A stretch of DNA of 64,000 nt from Chrysoperla carnea (lineage: Eukaryota; Arthropoda; Insecta; Neuroptera; Chrysopidae), in the NCBI RefSeq assembly GCF_905475395.1, contig NC_058337.1, positions 83,198,368 through 83,262,367 of the forward strand, written 5' to 3'. A model generated the notes under the pieces. It had not been told where the DNA came from and ran no database searches. It worked only from the letters and a program-made list of their open reading frames with translations. Numbering within the stretch: position 1 is the first letter of the stretch; each line of letters opens with the position of its first letter. Both the position numbers and the translations under genes were made by a program. Of this stretch, positions 48,501 to 59,157 are shown piece by piece.

Positions 48501-50405
48501 ATTAAATTAGACGCCAATTAGAGCCTGGCCAAATTGGAAACTCATAACAAAGAATTTTCATTAATTCGAAAGCCTCAAATATATCGAAATAATTCTCATT
48601 TATTGAAATGATTATTACATTTATCTATACCACGGATCTAGTAATTATAGTAGGGATGTAGTGTAAAGTCGTACTTTAGACGAGGGTGGTGTATCACTCA
48701 GGGGGAAGCAATGTGCCAACTTTTGATTGGCTGCGGCTCTCATTTGCGGGAAATTCAAATAGAACGATAATATTTCGTGTGTTTTAGATTTTAATATTTC
48801 TACATCCATGGTTTTAAATTGCCTCAAGCAATATGCCTGCTTTTGGCTGCGGCTGTTCGCACTCTCAATTGCGGGAAAATTTAAATGGGTAGTGAATTCT
48901 GCGTGTGTTGTAGATTGGTCCGAGCAAAAAAATTTCATATTTTAAAAATTCTATAATACGTTGAAATTTAGTATTGAAAATTAATCGACGTATTTTACAG
49001 ACATCCGTAAGCCTTCTTTTGAATTTCATTAGTTAACTTATAATAGTTGTAACACTAGGATTGAAGAATGAATATTCACTAAATTGAATAGAACATTGTT
49101 GCGTTTAGGTTACTTATATCGTTGAAAAAATTGTTTTAAAACAAGCATAAATACTTCACGTATTTATTTTTCTTTACAAATTTTAATTTTTTTTTTTGAA
49201 TATAAGATTATTTATTTATGTTGTCCACAAACGTCAACCATATGTAAAACATGTTTCCATGCTTACAAACGAATCAAAAACACTTAAAGAAAGCTTTAAG
49301 CATACTTTTAGCATGCGCCTAGTTAAGAGCCAATAGAAAGTTGGTACAATGATATACTGCCTCTTCCCTGATATCCTGCCTGAGTGAGACTCACCCCACT
49401 CGGTTATACTCCATCCCTTTTAAAATATTCCTATATCCATGATCTATACCGTCATGTGTTGTTTAGAATTTAAAAAAAAAAAACATATTTTTGAGATATT
49501 CACACTAAATATTTTCGTCCTGTAAATATGTACTAAATGCGTATAGAAAATTTGAAGTCAGAGTGAATCCATTTTAAAAACTTCAAATAAAAGAAACTGA
49601 CCAAATTAGTTCGACAACTCAATCTTTTACCACAAGTATCACATTGTTTGTTTTTTAATTGTTTCTTGGCTTCAATAGTTGTATTACCCAACGATTCATT
49701 TTCTACTCTTCTAACACGTACTTTCTTTCGTAATTTAGTTTTTCTTAAAATTCTTTTCGATAATTTACGTTCTAACAAAGATTGTTTTTCAAGCGTAGCA
49801 AATGTATCCTAAAAATTTATTTAAATGCATAAAGCGCTACAATCTTATAAGTTTTTATAAAACAATTACAATATCATTTTCCATATCCGAACATCTTGGG
49901 GAAAATTCTGGAGCTTCATTCTTAATGTCATTCTTAATGTATTTTTCATCAGTCTCGTTAAAATTTTTAACATTATCAGTCGTTCTAAGTTCAAATATAC
50001 TCTCATTACTGGAATGTTTAGGTGAAAAGTCGATCTTAAAGCAATCCTCTTCAAAGTTTACAAGTTTCTTGTGTTCTTCATTCAATTCGCTTTTCAATTT
50101 TTCTTGAAGTTTTAAATCTGTGTCTTTGGCAAGTTGACGAAATTTATAGAATTTATTCACTTCATAAACACATTTTTGGCAAATTTTTTGTGGGAAACTG
50201 TCGTTTTCGGCAACCTAAATGTTTTAAATCTTTAATTTTTATTTACATAATTTACTAAAATTTATCTTACATGAATTGATGTGCACTCCATTACCATATC
50301 CGATAACGTCATAATTTTTTTCTTATTATATCCAAAGAGTGATCGTAAATCTTTAGAATTTAAACAAATTCGACAGCAATTTTCCACATTTATTTGGCTA
50401 TACAT
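45540..50405 (-). CDS. ZAD-C2H2 zinc-finger transcription factor, six exons
   Basis: Exons 50271-50405, 49870-50214, 49602-49808, 48079-48271, 47237-47404 and 45540-45838 join on the minus strand into 448 residues, each junction GT..AG with matching phase (0,0,0,1,1). Residues 1-75 form a ZAD domain, the arthropod zinc-coordinating dimerisation module: CRIC at 11-14 and CQKC at 57-60, with intron 1 between them. An acidic linker and a basic stretch ([10 protein letters not shown]) follow. Eight C2H2 fingers follow from about residue 213 to near residue 425; the first is split by intron 3 ([14 protein letters not shown] / ILHMRKH) and still has the correct C-x2-C-x12-H-x3-H spacing. Linkers of the TGEKP type join most fingers. 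The protein should bind DNA as a dimer; its target and ortholog are not known to me. Intron 3 carries the module also found upstream of the array genes at 54-64 kb. Confidence 0.92.
45839..47236. other. Intron 5 of the ZAD-C2H2 gene
   Basis: This 1.4-kb intron has a CAGTGACGATTCCAG start at about 46004 that resembles an hAT terminus, with a G-run (GGGAGGGGGG) just inside it. I found no convincing partner end. No exon is recognised inside. Confidence 0.4.
48631..48932 (-). repeat. 302-bp module shared with the upstream regions of the array genes
   Basis: On the minus strand this begins TTTTTTGCTCGGACCAATC and ends TAATTACTAGATCCGTG. It matches 54162-54398, 59960-60264 and 63793-64000 on the plus strand, so it has the same sense relative to transcription as the array genes. 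It contains two related blocks of about 50 bases, CCCGCAATTGAGAG..CCGCAGCC and CCCGCAAATGAGAGCCGCAGCC, the second followed by AATCAAAAG, giving a CCAAT box. In this copy alone a 97-codon frame runs through nearly the whole module (48645-48938). It lies in intron 3 of the ZAD-C2H2 gene. It could be an internal promoter, a duplicated promoter or a mobile element; no terminal repeats are visible. Confidence 0.75.
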
Positions 50406-51714
50406 TTTGGACAATAGTTAATTTTTTTAAATTAAATTTTTTTTTTTAAATTTTTAGGTTAATAATTATTATTTATGAAATTTTATACACAGACATCTTG
50501 AATTTAAAAATTAGATCCCTACCGTACCATCAACCGACAATCATGTCCTTTCTTTGACCTCTTATCACAGTGAAAGATAATGGATGTGTTGCGAAATATA
50601 TATTTTGAACTAACTAGATACGACAAATTATAAACATTATCAAATTATTATTAAATCCGGACAAATAATTATTAATAATTCCAGACAGTTTCGGTAGTGT
50701 CAAATTAAAGGATAATCATCACCGACTGACATCTTCAAAAAGGTTCGTTTCCATAATACTACTAACACTTGCTTAAAACTAAAAACACTAAAAGCCACTG
50801 TGCGTGCACTTGTGAAAAGTGAACTAGTGGCTTTTTAAAAGTTGGTTTTATGCTTGTCGGTAGTACACATTTAAAATAGTGTAGCGCCACTTATTCATAA
50901 ATTGATTGTGATCCATTCTGGTTTCCGTAATTATGATTAGGTGACATTTATTTTGTAATTTATCCAAGTATTTTGTAAGCTATCTGCTTTAAGTATTCTA
51001 TTAGCAAAATTGCAGCATAATCTAAATCTCTAAAATATTCATAGAAGTTCATACATATTCATAGGACAAGGTTACTATATTAATACGGCATACCATAATT
51101 TACTACAATTTGGCGTCGGATAAATACGTCATTGCCACTGGCCAGTATAGTATACTGATATATATTTCGAAATATGTATATATCCATTATTGAAAAACAG
51201 GATGTCCCAGTTAAGTACATACAGAAATAATATTTAACATTACTTATTGTTAGATATTATTCCTCACTAACAGTGTGTGTGTGATTTGGTGAACTTACCC
51301 TAGAATGTTGACAAGTGTGGTAATATATACTTCAGTTACAAGTTACACAATATACAAGTAATACATATGACTTTTATAGTAACTGTTCAAGAGTGATGTT
51401 TCATTTTGTTAATTTTATAATATATGTATTTTTCTAATTTATGTTTAATGTTTGATTGAATAAATAATTACAACAAATCGATTTACATCAAAACTTATTT
51501 AAATTAAAATTAAAAAAACCAATTATAGGAAACAAACAGTTAGTTCTCTAAGCATTTTTTCTCTAGCTTAATATTTAAGTATGGAAAGATTTACGTTCCA
51601 AGTTCTAAAGTACAAAATTACTACAATTAAATTGTTCATGGAATTCCTACCAAAAATTTGCCATGAACTACTATATTGATGCCATCTATTGATGCATAAG
51701 TTAGCGAAGTAGGT
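50406..51714. other. Region between the ZAD-C2H2 gene and the zinc-finger array
   Basis: This must contain the promoter of the minus-strand ZAD-C2H2 gene. A short inverted repeat (AAAAGCCACT against AGTGGCTTTT) lies at about 50790-50837. Homology to the array genes begins abruptly at 51745, so copy A has no counterpart of the array promoter here. Confidence 0.4.
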
Positions 51715-52890
51715 ATGTATGAGTATCCTCTTACATGTAGAGTTTTAAATGAAAAGTTATCTTCGAAAAAATATAAAACAATAAAATTTGAACATGAATT
51801 AAATACAGAAATTATTATAAAAGATGAATTATTTGATGGAAATGTTTTAGAACATGAATCAATTCAAAATGAAATCAAGAATATTTCATGTGACTTTTGT
51901 GATAAAAAGTTTGCTAATCAAAGCAGTTTAATTGTCCATAAACGAACTCATACTGGAGAAAAACCTTTTTCCTGTGAAATTTGTGGTAAATCATTTACTC
52001 TTCGAGCTAATTTAGAAAGACATAATCGGGCTCATACTGGAGAAAAACCTTTTTTCTGTGAAATTTGTAACAAATCATTTACTCAACAAAACGGTTTAGA
52101 CTATCACATACGGACACATACTGGGGAAAAACCTTTTTCCTGTGAAATTTGTAATAAATCTTTTACTCTTCGAGGTAATTTAGAAATACATAAACGAACT
52201 CATACTGGGGAAAAACCTTTTTCCTGTGAAATTTGTGATAAATCATTTACTCTTCGATTTGATTTAGAAAGACATAAACGGGCTCATACTGGAGAAAAAC
52301 CGTTTTCCTGTGTAATTTGTGGTAAATCATTTACTCTTCGAGCTAATTTAGAAAGACATAATCGGGCTCATACTGGAGAAAAACCTTTTTCATGGGAAAT
52401 TTGTAATAAATCATTTACTAATCAAAACGGTTTAGACTATCACAAACGGACACATACTGGAGAAAAACCTTTTTCCTGTGAAATTTGTGATAAATCCTTT
52501 AATCTTCGATCTAATTTAGTTCAACATAAACGGACACATACTGGGGAAAAACCTTTTTCCTGTGAAATTTGTAATAAATCTTTTACTCTTCGAGGTAATT
52601 TAGAAAGACATAATCGGACTCATACTGGGGAAAAACCTTTTTCCTGAGAATTTTGTGACAAATCATTTAATCATAAAAGCGGCTTAGACTATCACAAACG
52701 GACACATACTGGAGAAAAACCTTTTTCCTGTGTAATTTGTGACAAATCATTCCCTCATCAAAGGGGTTTAGACTATCACAAACGGACTCATACTGGAGAA
52801 AAACCTTTTTCCTGTGAAATTTGTGATAAATCATTTAATCTTCGATCTAATTTAGTTCGACATAAACGGACTCATACCAGAAAAATTTAA
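51715..52890 (+). pseudogene. Array copy A: 5'-truncated C2H2 gene with an internal stop
   Basis: Homology to copies B and C starts at about 51745 (LNEKLSS); the preceding 80 residues and the promoter module are absent. The open frame from the ATG at 51715 gives 310 residues with nine complete fingers, then a TGA replaces the first cysteine codon of finger 10 (52646-52648; copy B has TGT). Beyond it the frame stays open for the rest of finger 10 and two more fingers to the same HTRKI ending as B and C. Finger 7 reads PFSWEIC, where a zinc-binding cysteine has become tryptophan. With no upstream promoter, a stop and a lost ligand, this is most likely a decaying copy, though a nine-finger product cannot be excluded. 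Confidence 0.8.
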
Positions 52891-53627
52891 TTTCAAACAT
52901 TTATTTTTGTTTTTTTCAAATTGCTTCACTTTAAAATGAAAATGTTGGGATATGGTGTAGAAATTTGAATTAAAACAAATTAATTAAGTTCCCTTAAAAA
53001 TGAATTATCTAATTTTAATTTAAGTCAACATAAGAGATCAACGCTTACAAAGTTTCCTCAAAAGAATTTATTTATAATCTAATATTAAGGATTATGACAC
53101 ATTCGTAAAAAAAACGGTTTAAGTGATAAGCGGCATTATTTTTACAATTTTAATCCTGTATATTTTAAAACTGTTAGAAATAATAAACTCAACCCTCATT
53201 CGCTCACTTGCTCGCTCTTCTCAGTGTGCGCAGTGTATTTGTGTGCACTGTTGTGTAAACTTTGGAAAGCACCCTTATACAATAAGTGTGTGTGGAATGA
53301 CAACCTAAGATGGAGGATAAAGAGTGTTGTTAGTTTCTTAGCATAGAATATATAACCTTACAGATTGTTGTTGGTTTCTTAGTCATAAGATGACTTATTT
53401 TCTTATACAATTTATTATTAATTAATCAAATGTTCTTTTCAACTTGAGAAAACAAAGTTATGTTATAATTTATGTAATTACATGTGTTCATTAAATACAA
53501 TATTAAATAAAAAACTTGCGTCTTTATTTCACTAAAATTCAAATTACCATATTAAAAACTTTAAGCCTGCGCTTGCTAATGGATAAATATAATTCATGAT
53601 TGTACAAGATATAAAGGTCTTTTCATG
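52891..53627 (+). repeat. Shared 3' flank of the array genes, copy A
   Basis: From the stop codon onwards the sequence is nearly identical to 55961-56228 plus 57807-58229 (copy B) and to 61832-62519 (copy C). It includes a conserved stretch, AATAATAAACTCAACCCTCATT and on, that is open in one frame in all copies; the similarity is explained by recent duplication. A probable polyadenylation signal, ATTAAATAAAAAAC, lies near 53500. Copy A lacks both transposon insertions seen in B. Confidence 0.8.
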
Positions 53628-53634
53628 ATGACAT

Positions 53635-53850
53635 GACGCTTGAAGCTGAGTTTTAGAGTCAAATTAGGTCACGCGGGAAGTTTAGGCCGCGCTGTCATCT
53701 GGATGAAAGAAAAAACTTCAGCAACTTCAAGTCGTAAAAAGCTAAATAATATTTGGCTTTTTACGATTTGACACTGCTAAAGAATTTATTTTTTTCATCC
53801 AGATGACAGAACGATTTAAACTAACTTTTTATCATAGAAAAGTATATCCT
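53635..53850. repeat. Foldback sequence between array units (A/B junction)
   Basis: The left part (CTGTCATCTGGATGAAAG .. AAGTCGTAAAAAGC) pairs with the right part (GCTTTTTACGATTTGAC .. TTTCATCCAGATGACAG), with arms of about 55 bases or more around an AT loop. Further copies lie at 59040-59660 (interrupted by an insertion) and 63262-63500. It is probably an old MITE carried along in the duplicated unit. Confidence 0.7.
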
Positions 53851-54039
53851 ATTTTTATTATCAGGATTAATTTTGAGAGTATTTAATAAATAAATTTAAA
53901 TTATATATTTTTTAATGTTTTAATAAAACGAGAATAAAGATTTAATTTAAAAAAATAAAAAATGTATTTTCATTTGATTGCCATTTCCAAAGTATTTTTT
54001 TTGAACAATTGATAATAATATTCACCACCTATTGGGATC

Positions 54040-54400
54040 TGACATATGGGCGGGGCTAAAAAAACATGGCTGACATAAAGTGACAAATTTTAAAAATAAC
54101 ATAGCAATACATACTCTTTGTGCAATTTTTCAAGAAGAGAATGATTAATATTAATGAAAGATTTTTTGCTCGGACCAACCTACAACACACGCAGAATTCG
54201 CAGCCAATCAAAAGCAACCATGGATATAGAAATATTAAAATCTAAAACACACGAAATATTATCGTTCTATTTCAATTTCCCGCAAATGAGAGCCGCAGCC
54301 AATCAAAAGTAGGCACATTGCTTCCCCCTGAGTGATACACCTCCCTCGTCTAAAGTAGGACTTTATACTACATCCCTACTATAATTACTAGATCCGTGAT
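54040..54400 (+). promoter_or_regulatory. Putative promoter region of array gene B
   Basis: A GC box (GGGCGGGGC, 54048-54056) lies about 110 bases before the shared module at 54162-54398. The module holds two CAGCCAATCA CCAAT boxes (54201-54210 and 54296-54305), one base context fitting the NF-Y consensus. Compared with C and D, about 65 bases are missing between TTCG and CAGCC, taking away most of the first block. The coding ATG is at 54494. No TATA box is obvious. Promoter function is inferred from position, conservation in three units and motif content. Confidence 0.5.
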
Positions 54401-54493
54401 ATGAATCGAGCTATTTAGTATTATATGTCTATGATTCAAATGTTATCTTGAACATTGATAGACTGTCATAATTTGAGTGCATCGAATAATAAA

Positions 54494-55960
54494 ATGGAAA
54501 ATAATTTATTCAATGATATAAATAATCGTCTTTTAATCGATGAAGAAAACATTCAATTAAAAAAAGAATTGCATACTGAACTTATTATTAAAAACGAAAT
54601 ATTTGATGAAAGTGATTCAATGGAACATGATTCAATTAAAGAAGAATATGATTCAATGGAGGACCATGAAGCAATTAAGAAGAGGGAAATATTAGAAGAA
54701 AATGTTACAACAAAACACGAACGGATTGATTTAAATGAAAAGTTATCTTCGGAAAAATATAAAACAATAAAACTTGAACATGAATTAAATACAGAAATTA
54801 TTATAAAAGATGAATTATTTGATGGAAATGTTTTAGAACATGAATCAATTCAAAATGAAATCAAGAATATTTCATGTGACGTTTGTGATAAAAAGTTTAC
54901 TAATCAAAGCAGTTTAATTGTACATAAACGGACTCATACTGGAGAAAAATCTTTTTCCTGTGAAATTTGTGATAAATCCTTTAATCTTCGATCTAATTTA
55001 GTTCAACATAAACGGACTCATACTGGAGAAAAACCTTTTTTCTGTAAACTTTGTGATAAATCATTTGCTCGGAAAAACGGTTTAGACTATCACATACGGA
55101 CACATACTGGAGAAAAACCTTTTTCCTGTGAAATTTGTGATAAATCATTTATTCTTCGATTTGATTTAGAAAGACATAAACGGACTCATACTGGAGAAAA
55201 ACCTTTTTTCTGTGAACTTTGTGATAAATCATTTACTCGGAAAAACGGTTTAGACTATCACATACGGACACATACTGGAGAAAAACCTGTTTCCTGTGAA
55301 ATTTGTGATAAATCATTTACTCTTCGATTTGTTTTAGAAAGACATAAACGGACTCATACTGGAGAAAAACCTTTTTCCTGTGAAATTTGTGATAAATCCT
55401 TTAATCTTCGATCTAATTTAGTTCAACATAAACGGACTCATACTGGAGAGAAACCTTTTTTCTGTGAACTTTGTGATAAATCATTTGCTCGGAAAAACGG
55501 TTTAGACTATCACATTCGGACACATACTGGACAAAAACCTTTTTCCTGTGAAATTTGTGATAAATCTTTTAATCTTCGATCTAATTTAGTTCAACATAAA
55601 CGGACACATACTGGAGAAAAACCTTTTTCCTGTGAAATTTGTGATAAATCCTTTAATCTTCGAACTAATTTAGTTCAACATAAACGGACACATACTGGGG
55701 AAAAACCTTTTTCCTGTGAATTTTGTGACAAATCATTTAATCATAAAAGCGGCTTAGACTATCACAAACGGACACATACTGGAGAAAAACCTTTTTCCTG
55801 TGTAATTTGTGACAAATCATTCCCTCATCAAAGGGGTTTAGACTATCACAAACGGACTCATACTGGAGAAAAACCTTTTTCCTGTGAAATTTGTGATAAA
55901 TCATTTAATCTTCGATCTAATTTAGTTCGACATAAACGGACTCATACCAGAAAAATTTAA
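54494..55960 (+). CDS. Array copy B: 13-finger C2H2 protein
   Basis: A 488-residue single-exon protein. Residues 1-127 are acidic and without a ZAD or other known domain, but contain four sumoylation-type sites (IKNE, IKEE, IKLE, IKDE at Lys33, 49, 93, 105); the region is itself an imperfect internal duplication. Thirteen C2H2 fingers follow from Cys128 to the end, with near-perfect HTGEKPF linkers and the ending HTRKI. The fingers fall into a few types by helix sequence: [34 protein letters not shown]. All zinc ligands are present. It should be a sequence-specific DNA-binding protein, perhaps repressive if sumoylated. The start is the ATG at 54494; the frame goes 13 codons higher but without an ATG. 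It is flanked by the promoter module and a shared 3' region. Confidence 0.92.
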   Translation: MENNLFNDINNRLLIDEENIQLKKELHTELIIKNEIFDESDSMEHDSIKEEYDSMEDHEAIKKREILEENVTTKHERIDLNEKLSSEKYKTIKLEHELNTEIIIKDELFDGNVLEHESIQNEIKNISCDVCDKKFTNQSSLIVHKRTHTGEKSFSCEICDKSFNLRSNLVQHKRTHTGEKPFFCKLCDKSFARKNGLDYHIRTHTGEKPFSCEICDKSFILRFDLERHKRTHTGEKPFFCELCDKSFTRKNGLDYHIRTHTGEKPVSCEICDKSFTLRFVLERHKRTHTGEKPFSCEICDKSFNLRSNLVQHKRTHTGEKPFFCELCDKSFARKNGLDYHIRTHTGQKPFSCEICDKSFNLRSNLVQHKRTHTGEKPFSCEICDKSFNLRTNLVQHKRTHTGEKPFSCEFCDKSFNHKSGLDYHKRTHTGEKPFSCVICDKSFPHQRGLDYHKRTHTGEKPFSCEICDKSFNLRSNLVRHKRTHTRKI

Positions 55961-56228
55961 TTTCAAACATTTATTTTTGTTTTTTTCAAATTGCTTCACT
56001 TTAAAATGAAAATGTTGGGATATGGTGTAGAAATTTGAATTAAAACAAATTAATTAAGTTCCCTTAAAAATGAATTATCTAATTTTAATTTAAGTCAACA
56101 TAAGAGATCAACGCTTACAAAGTTTCCTCAAAAGAATTTATTTATAATCTAATATTAAGGATTATGACACATTCGTAAAAAAAACGGTTTAAGTGATAAG
56201 CGGCATTATTTTTACAATTTTAATCCTG
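55961..56228 (+). repeat. Shared 3' flank of array gene B, part 1
   Basis: Almost identical to 52891-53148 and 61832-62100. It is split from its continuation (57807 onwards) by a transposon insertion. Confidence 0.8.
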
Positions 56229-57806
56229 TAGCGCGATTCACAAACATTCGTGATAATTACCACAAAAATGATACTTATCATTTTTTGACGTTTGCACTAA
56301 CGCCTTAGTGATTCACAAACACTCTATGTTAGTGAAAAAGACGTTAAATTTCTTATCGACTTTATTCACAGACTTCTATATGTATTAAAAAATTATTAAA
56401 TAAAAGTTAGTTACTTTTTGTTACAAACCAACAAAAATTACTATAACTAAATTCACATGTAAATAAACTATTATGTCAAATACATACCTAATATAAAAAT
56501 AATTTAATGGCAATTTTTTGAATATACTATTTTTATTTTTAATAATCATTTAATTTCGTGTTTTTGTGCGTGTGTGTGTTTTCTTTTATTAGTTTTAGTT
56601 AAGTTTTGAAATTAATTAGAAAAAAGAACATAATTTTCACCTACTCAACGAGGATGAAATAATTTAGAAAAGAATGTTGAATTAATATATATTGAAATGT
56701 ACATATTTTTATTAATAAAGTTTTGAAATAAAATGAGGAATTTTTTTAATTTAGTTGTAACCTAAATACCGGTATTGTCATCGTCCTTTCAAAAACCTAA
56801 TTTTACGAATCGATTATTTATATCTATCAATTAAAGTAAGAATATTTTGAAAATGAAATTTAATTTATAAACCACGAGTTAAACTTAAGACATCCGAAAA
56901 CTTTTAACATTTAGGGCAATTTGAGTTTTTAGCTCGATGTATCTGTAAGTATTATATAATCATCAAAACAGAGGTAATCTAATTGGTTGTGGGTTGATTT
57001 AAAAAAAAAAAAAAACAATAATTGGAAAAATATGAATATTTATTATATTAAAAAATATTTTAAATATAATGCATCCTACATCTCTCCCATAATCAAACGA
57101 TTTTGAACTGACACTGCCACATCATGAGGGTTGTTATACTATACCATCATCTTCGTCATTATCAATTAAAATGTACTCTGACTCTTATTATGGAAATCGA
57201 GGAGGTCCGCTGCAGCTTCTGTGTAAGCCATTGCTATAAAGATCAAAAAATTTATATCAAAGAAACTTTAAATATCAAAACTTTTTTAAATAAAACAATT
57301 AGTCTGCAAATATCATCTGCAAAAACCATCTTGCAAATATCAGTAACATTTTTTATAAACAATGCTTGAAATAACTTTAAGAAATTTTTTTGTTAATTTT
57401 GAGATAACAATATACATTGTTACTGAAATAACAATATCATTTTAAGAATACGAATAGAATATAACGAAAGAAAATTACTTACCTAAAATCTAACTATCAA
57501 ATAAGAACACCACACAGCACAGAAATAAAATATAAATAAATAAAATCAATTAGTATGATTATGACATTTATTTTGTAATCAAATTTGACATTTGTTTAAT
57601 TAAAATCTTGTCATTGCCCAAGCGACAGAGACGTTACATACTTACCACGAGAATAAAATTTGTTGTTAAGTTAACGCCTAGAGACGATAAGTATCACACC
57701 GCCACCGTCGGTAAAAAATGTTTGTGAATTGCATTTGACGATAAGTACCGCTTTTTGTGATAATTACCACGAAAACGATAGATATGAATGTTTGTGAATC
57801 GCCCTA
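56229..57806. mobile_element. 1.58-kb DNA transposon inserted in unit B
   Basis: The ends are TAGCGCGATTCACAAACATTC and, on the other strand, TAGGGCGATTCACAAACATTC, flanked by a 3-bp direct repeat CTG (56226-56228 and 57807-57809). Copies A and C show the uninterrupted site. Subterminal GATAATTACCAC motifs recur at both ends. A 3-bp duplication fits PIF/Harbinger or CACTA elements, but the end sequence is not CACTA. The longest open frame (57124-57369) does not look like a transposase, so the copy is probably non-autonomous. The insertion happened after unit B and unit C had separated. Confidence 0.85.
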
Positions 57807-58229
57807 CTGTATATTTTAAAACTGTTAGAAATAATAAACTCAACCCTCATTCGCTCACTTGCTCGCTCTTCTCAGTGTGCGCAGTGTATTCGTGTGCACT
57901 GTTGTGTAAACTTTGGAAAGCACCCTTATACAATAAGTGTGTGTGGAATGACAACCTAAGATGGAGGATAAAGAGTGTTGTTAGTTTCTTAGTCATGAGA
58001 TGACAGATTATTTTCTGATACAATTTATTATTAATTAATCAAATGTTCTGTTCAATTTGAGAATACAAAGTTATGTTATAATTTATGTAATTACATGTGT
58101 TCATTAAATACAATATTAAATACAAAACTTGCGTCTTTATTTCACTAAAATTATAATTACCATATTAAAAACTTTAAGCCTGCGCCTGCTCATGAATAAA
58201 TATAATTCATGATTGTACAAGAAATAAAG
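57807..58229 (+). repeat. Shared 3' flank of array gene B, part 2
   Basis: Continues the array 3' flank after the transposon and matches 53149-53610 and 62101-62519. The open frame at 57788-58003 arises by fusion of transposon end and flank and is not a gene. Confidence 0.8.
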
Positions 58230-59024
58230 CAGTGTTCCCAACTCTCAAAATTTTTTCTCCCTAGAGCTCCAACCAAAAACCCCTAAAATCCCTACCATTA
58301 CGGCGAAATTCCCCTAAAAAAAACATTATTGTAAAATACCTTTTTGGAACTTTATTGAAGAACAAATACGGCTGCAATTCTATGGTAAACGATTATAAAT
58401 GTTGAGTTTAATGTTTTAAATTTAATATTTTTTATCGTTATTTATTATAAACAGGACCAGGAGGTTAAAAATAACGTATTTTCTGTTTGAATTCAAAGTT
58501 AAACATTTAAGTGGTCATTCAACTAACTGCGAACATCCTAGCCCTTTCTATAAATTACAAAAATATAATAGAATAACTTTACCTTTCAAGTCTGAATCTG
58601 TTTCCCAAGCTTTAGAGTATTTTTGTATATATTTTTTCTTATCTGTAGTTTTAGACATTTTAATAAACAATAATGAATGACATTCCGCATAGATATGTTA
58701 ATGTTCGTGGTAAACACCGGTAAACGCCATAATGACATTTGTGTTTTAATCAACTATTATATTCAACTCTTAGTAACAAGTCTACTACTAGATGTCACTA
58801 AGCCGCTATATCAAAAATAAATGTGATTAGCTAGATATAGTTAGTCCCGGGCTTATAACATCTCATCTTTATTTGTTTGATTTTTTAATCTAAAAAAGTG
58901 ACTATTCGAAGTCGAAAAAAAAAATCCCTAAAAATACCCCTAAAAATATAACACCCCTAAAAAACCCCCTTCGACTTTTTTGACCCCTAAATTTAGGGGG
59001 ATACCCCCTAAGTTGGTAACCCTG
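58230..59024. mobile_element. Non-autonomous hAT element in unit B
   Basis: The ends read CAGTGTTCCCAACT and, on the other strand, CAGGGTTACCAACT, typical hAT termini. The 8-bp flanks are AAATAAAG and ATATAAAG, a target duplication with one change. Inside are C-rich runs (AAAAACCCCTAAAATCCC) near both ends and no transposase. The same element lies at the same place in unit C (62520-63252), but copy A has the empty site, so it inserted before B and C were duplicated. Confidence 0.85.
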
Positions 59025-59039
59025 ATATAAAGGTATCTT

Positions 59040-59157
59040 TTCATTATGACGCTTGAAAATGAGTTTTAGCGTCAAATTGGGTCACGCGGTCAGTTTAGGC
59101 CATGCTGCCATCTGGAAGAAAAAAAAAACTTTAGCAGCGTAAAGTCGTAAAAAGCTA
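59040..59157. repeat. Left arm of the foldback sequence, unit B/C junction
   Basis: Corresponds to the left half of the foldback at 53635-53850 and pairs with 59555-59625. The arms are separated here by a 387-base insertion. Confidence 0.6.

Noticed and set aside
51890-52890. Regular repeats resembling a CRISPR array (also in copies B and C)
   Set aside because: The 84-bp period is exactly the C2H2 finger plus linker; the repeats are coding and lie in a eukaryotic gene.
53123-53308. Open frames in the shared 3' flank (also 57788-58003 and 62105-62293)
   Set aside because: They are similar only because the flanks were recently duplicated, use different starts or frames, and one begins inside a transposon.
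57124-57369. 81-codon frame inside the 1.58-kb transposon
   Set aside because: No transposase or Myb-like motif on either strand; probably chance.
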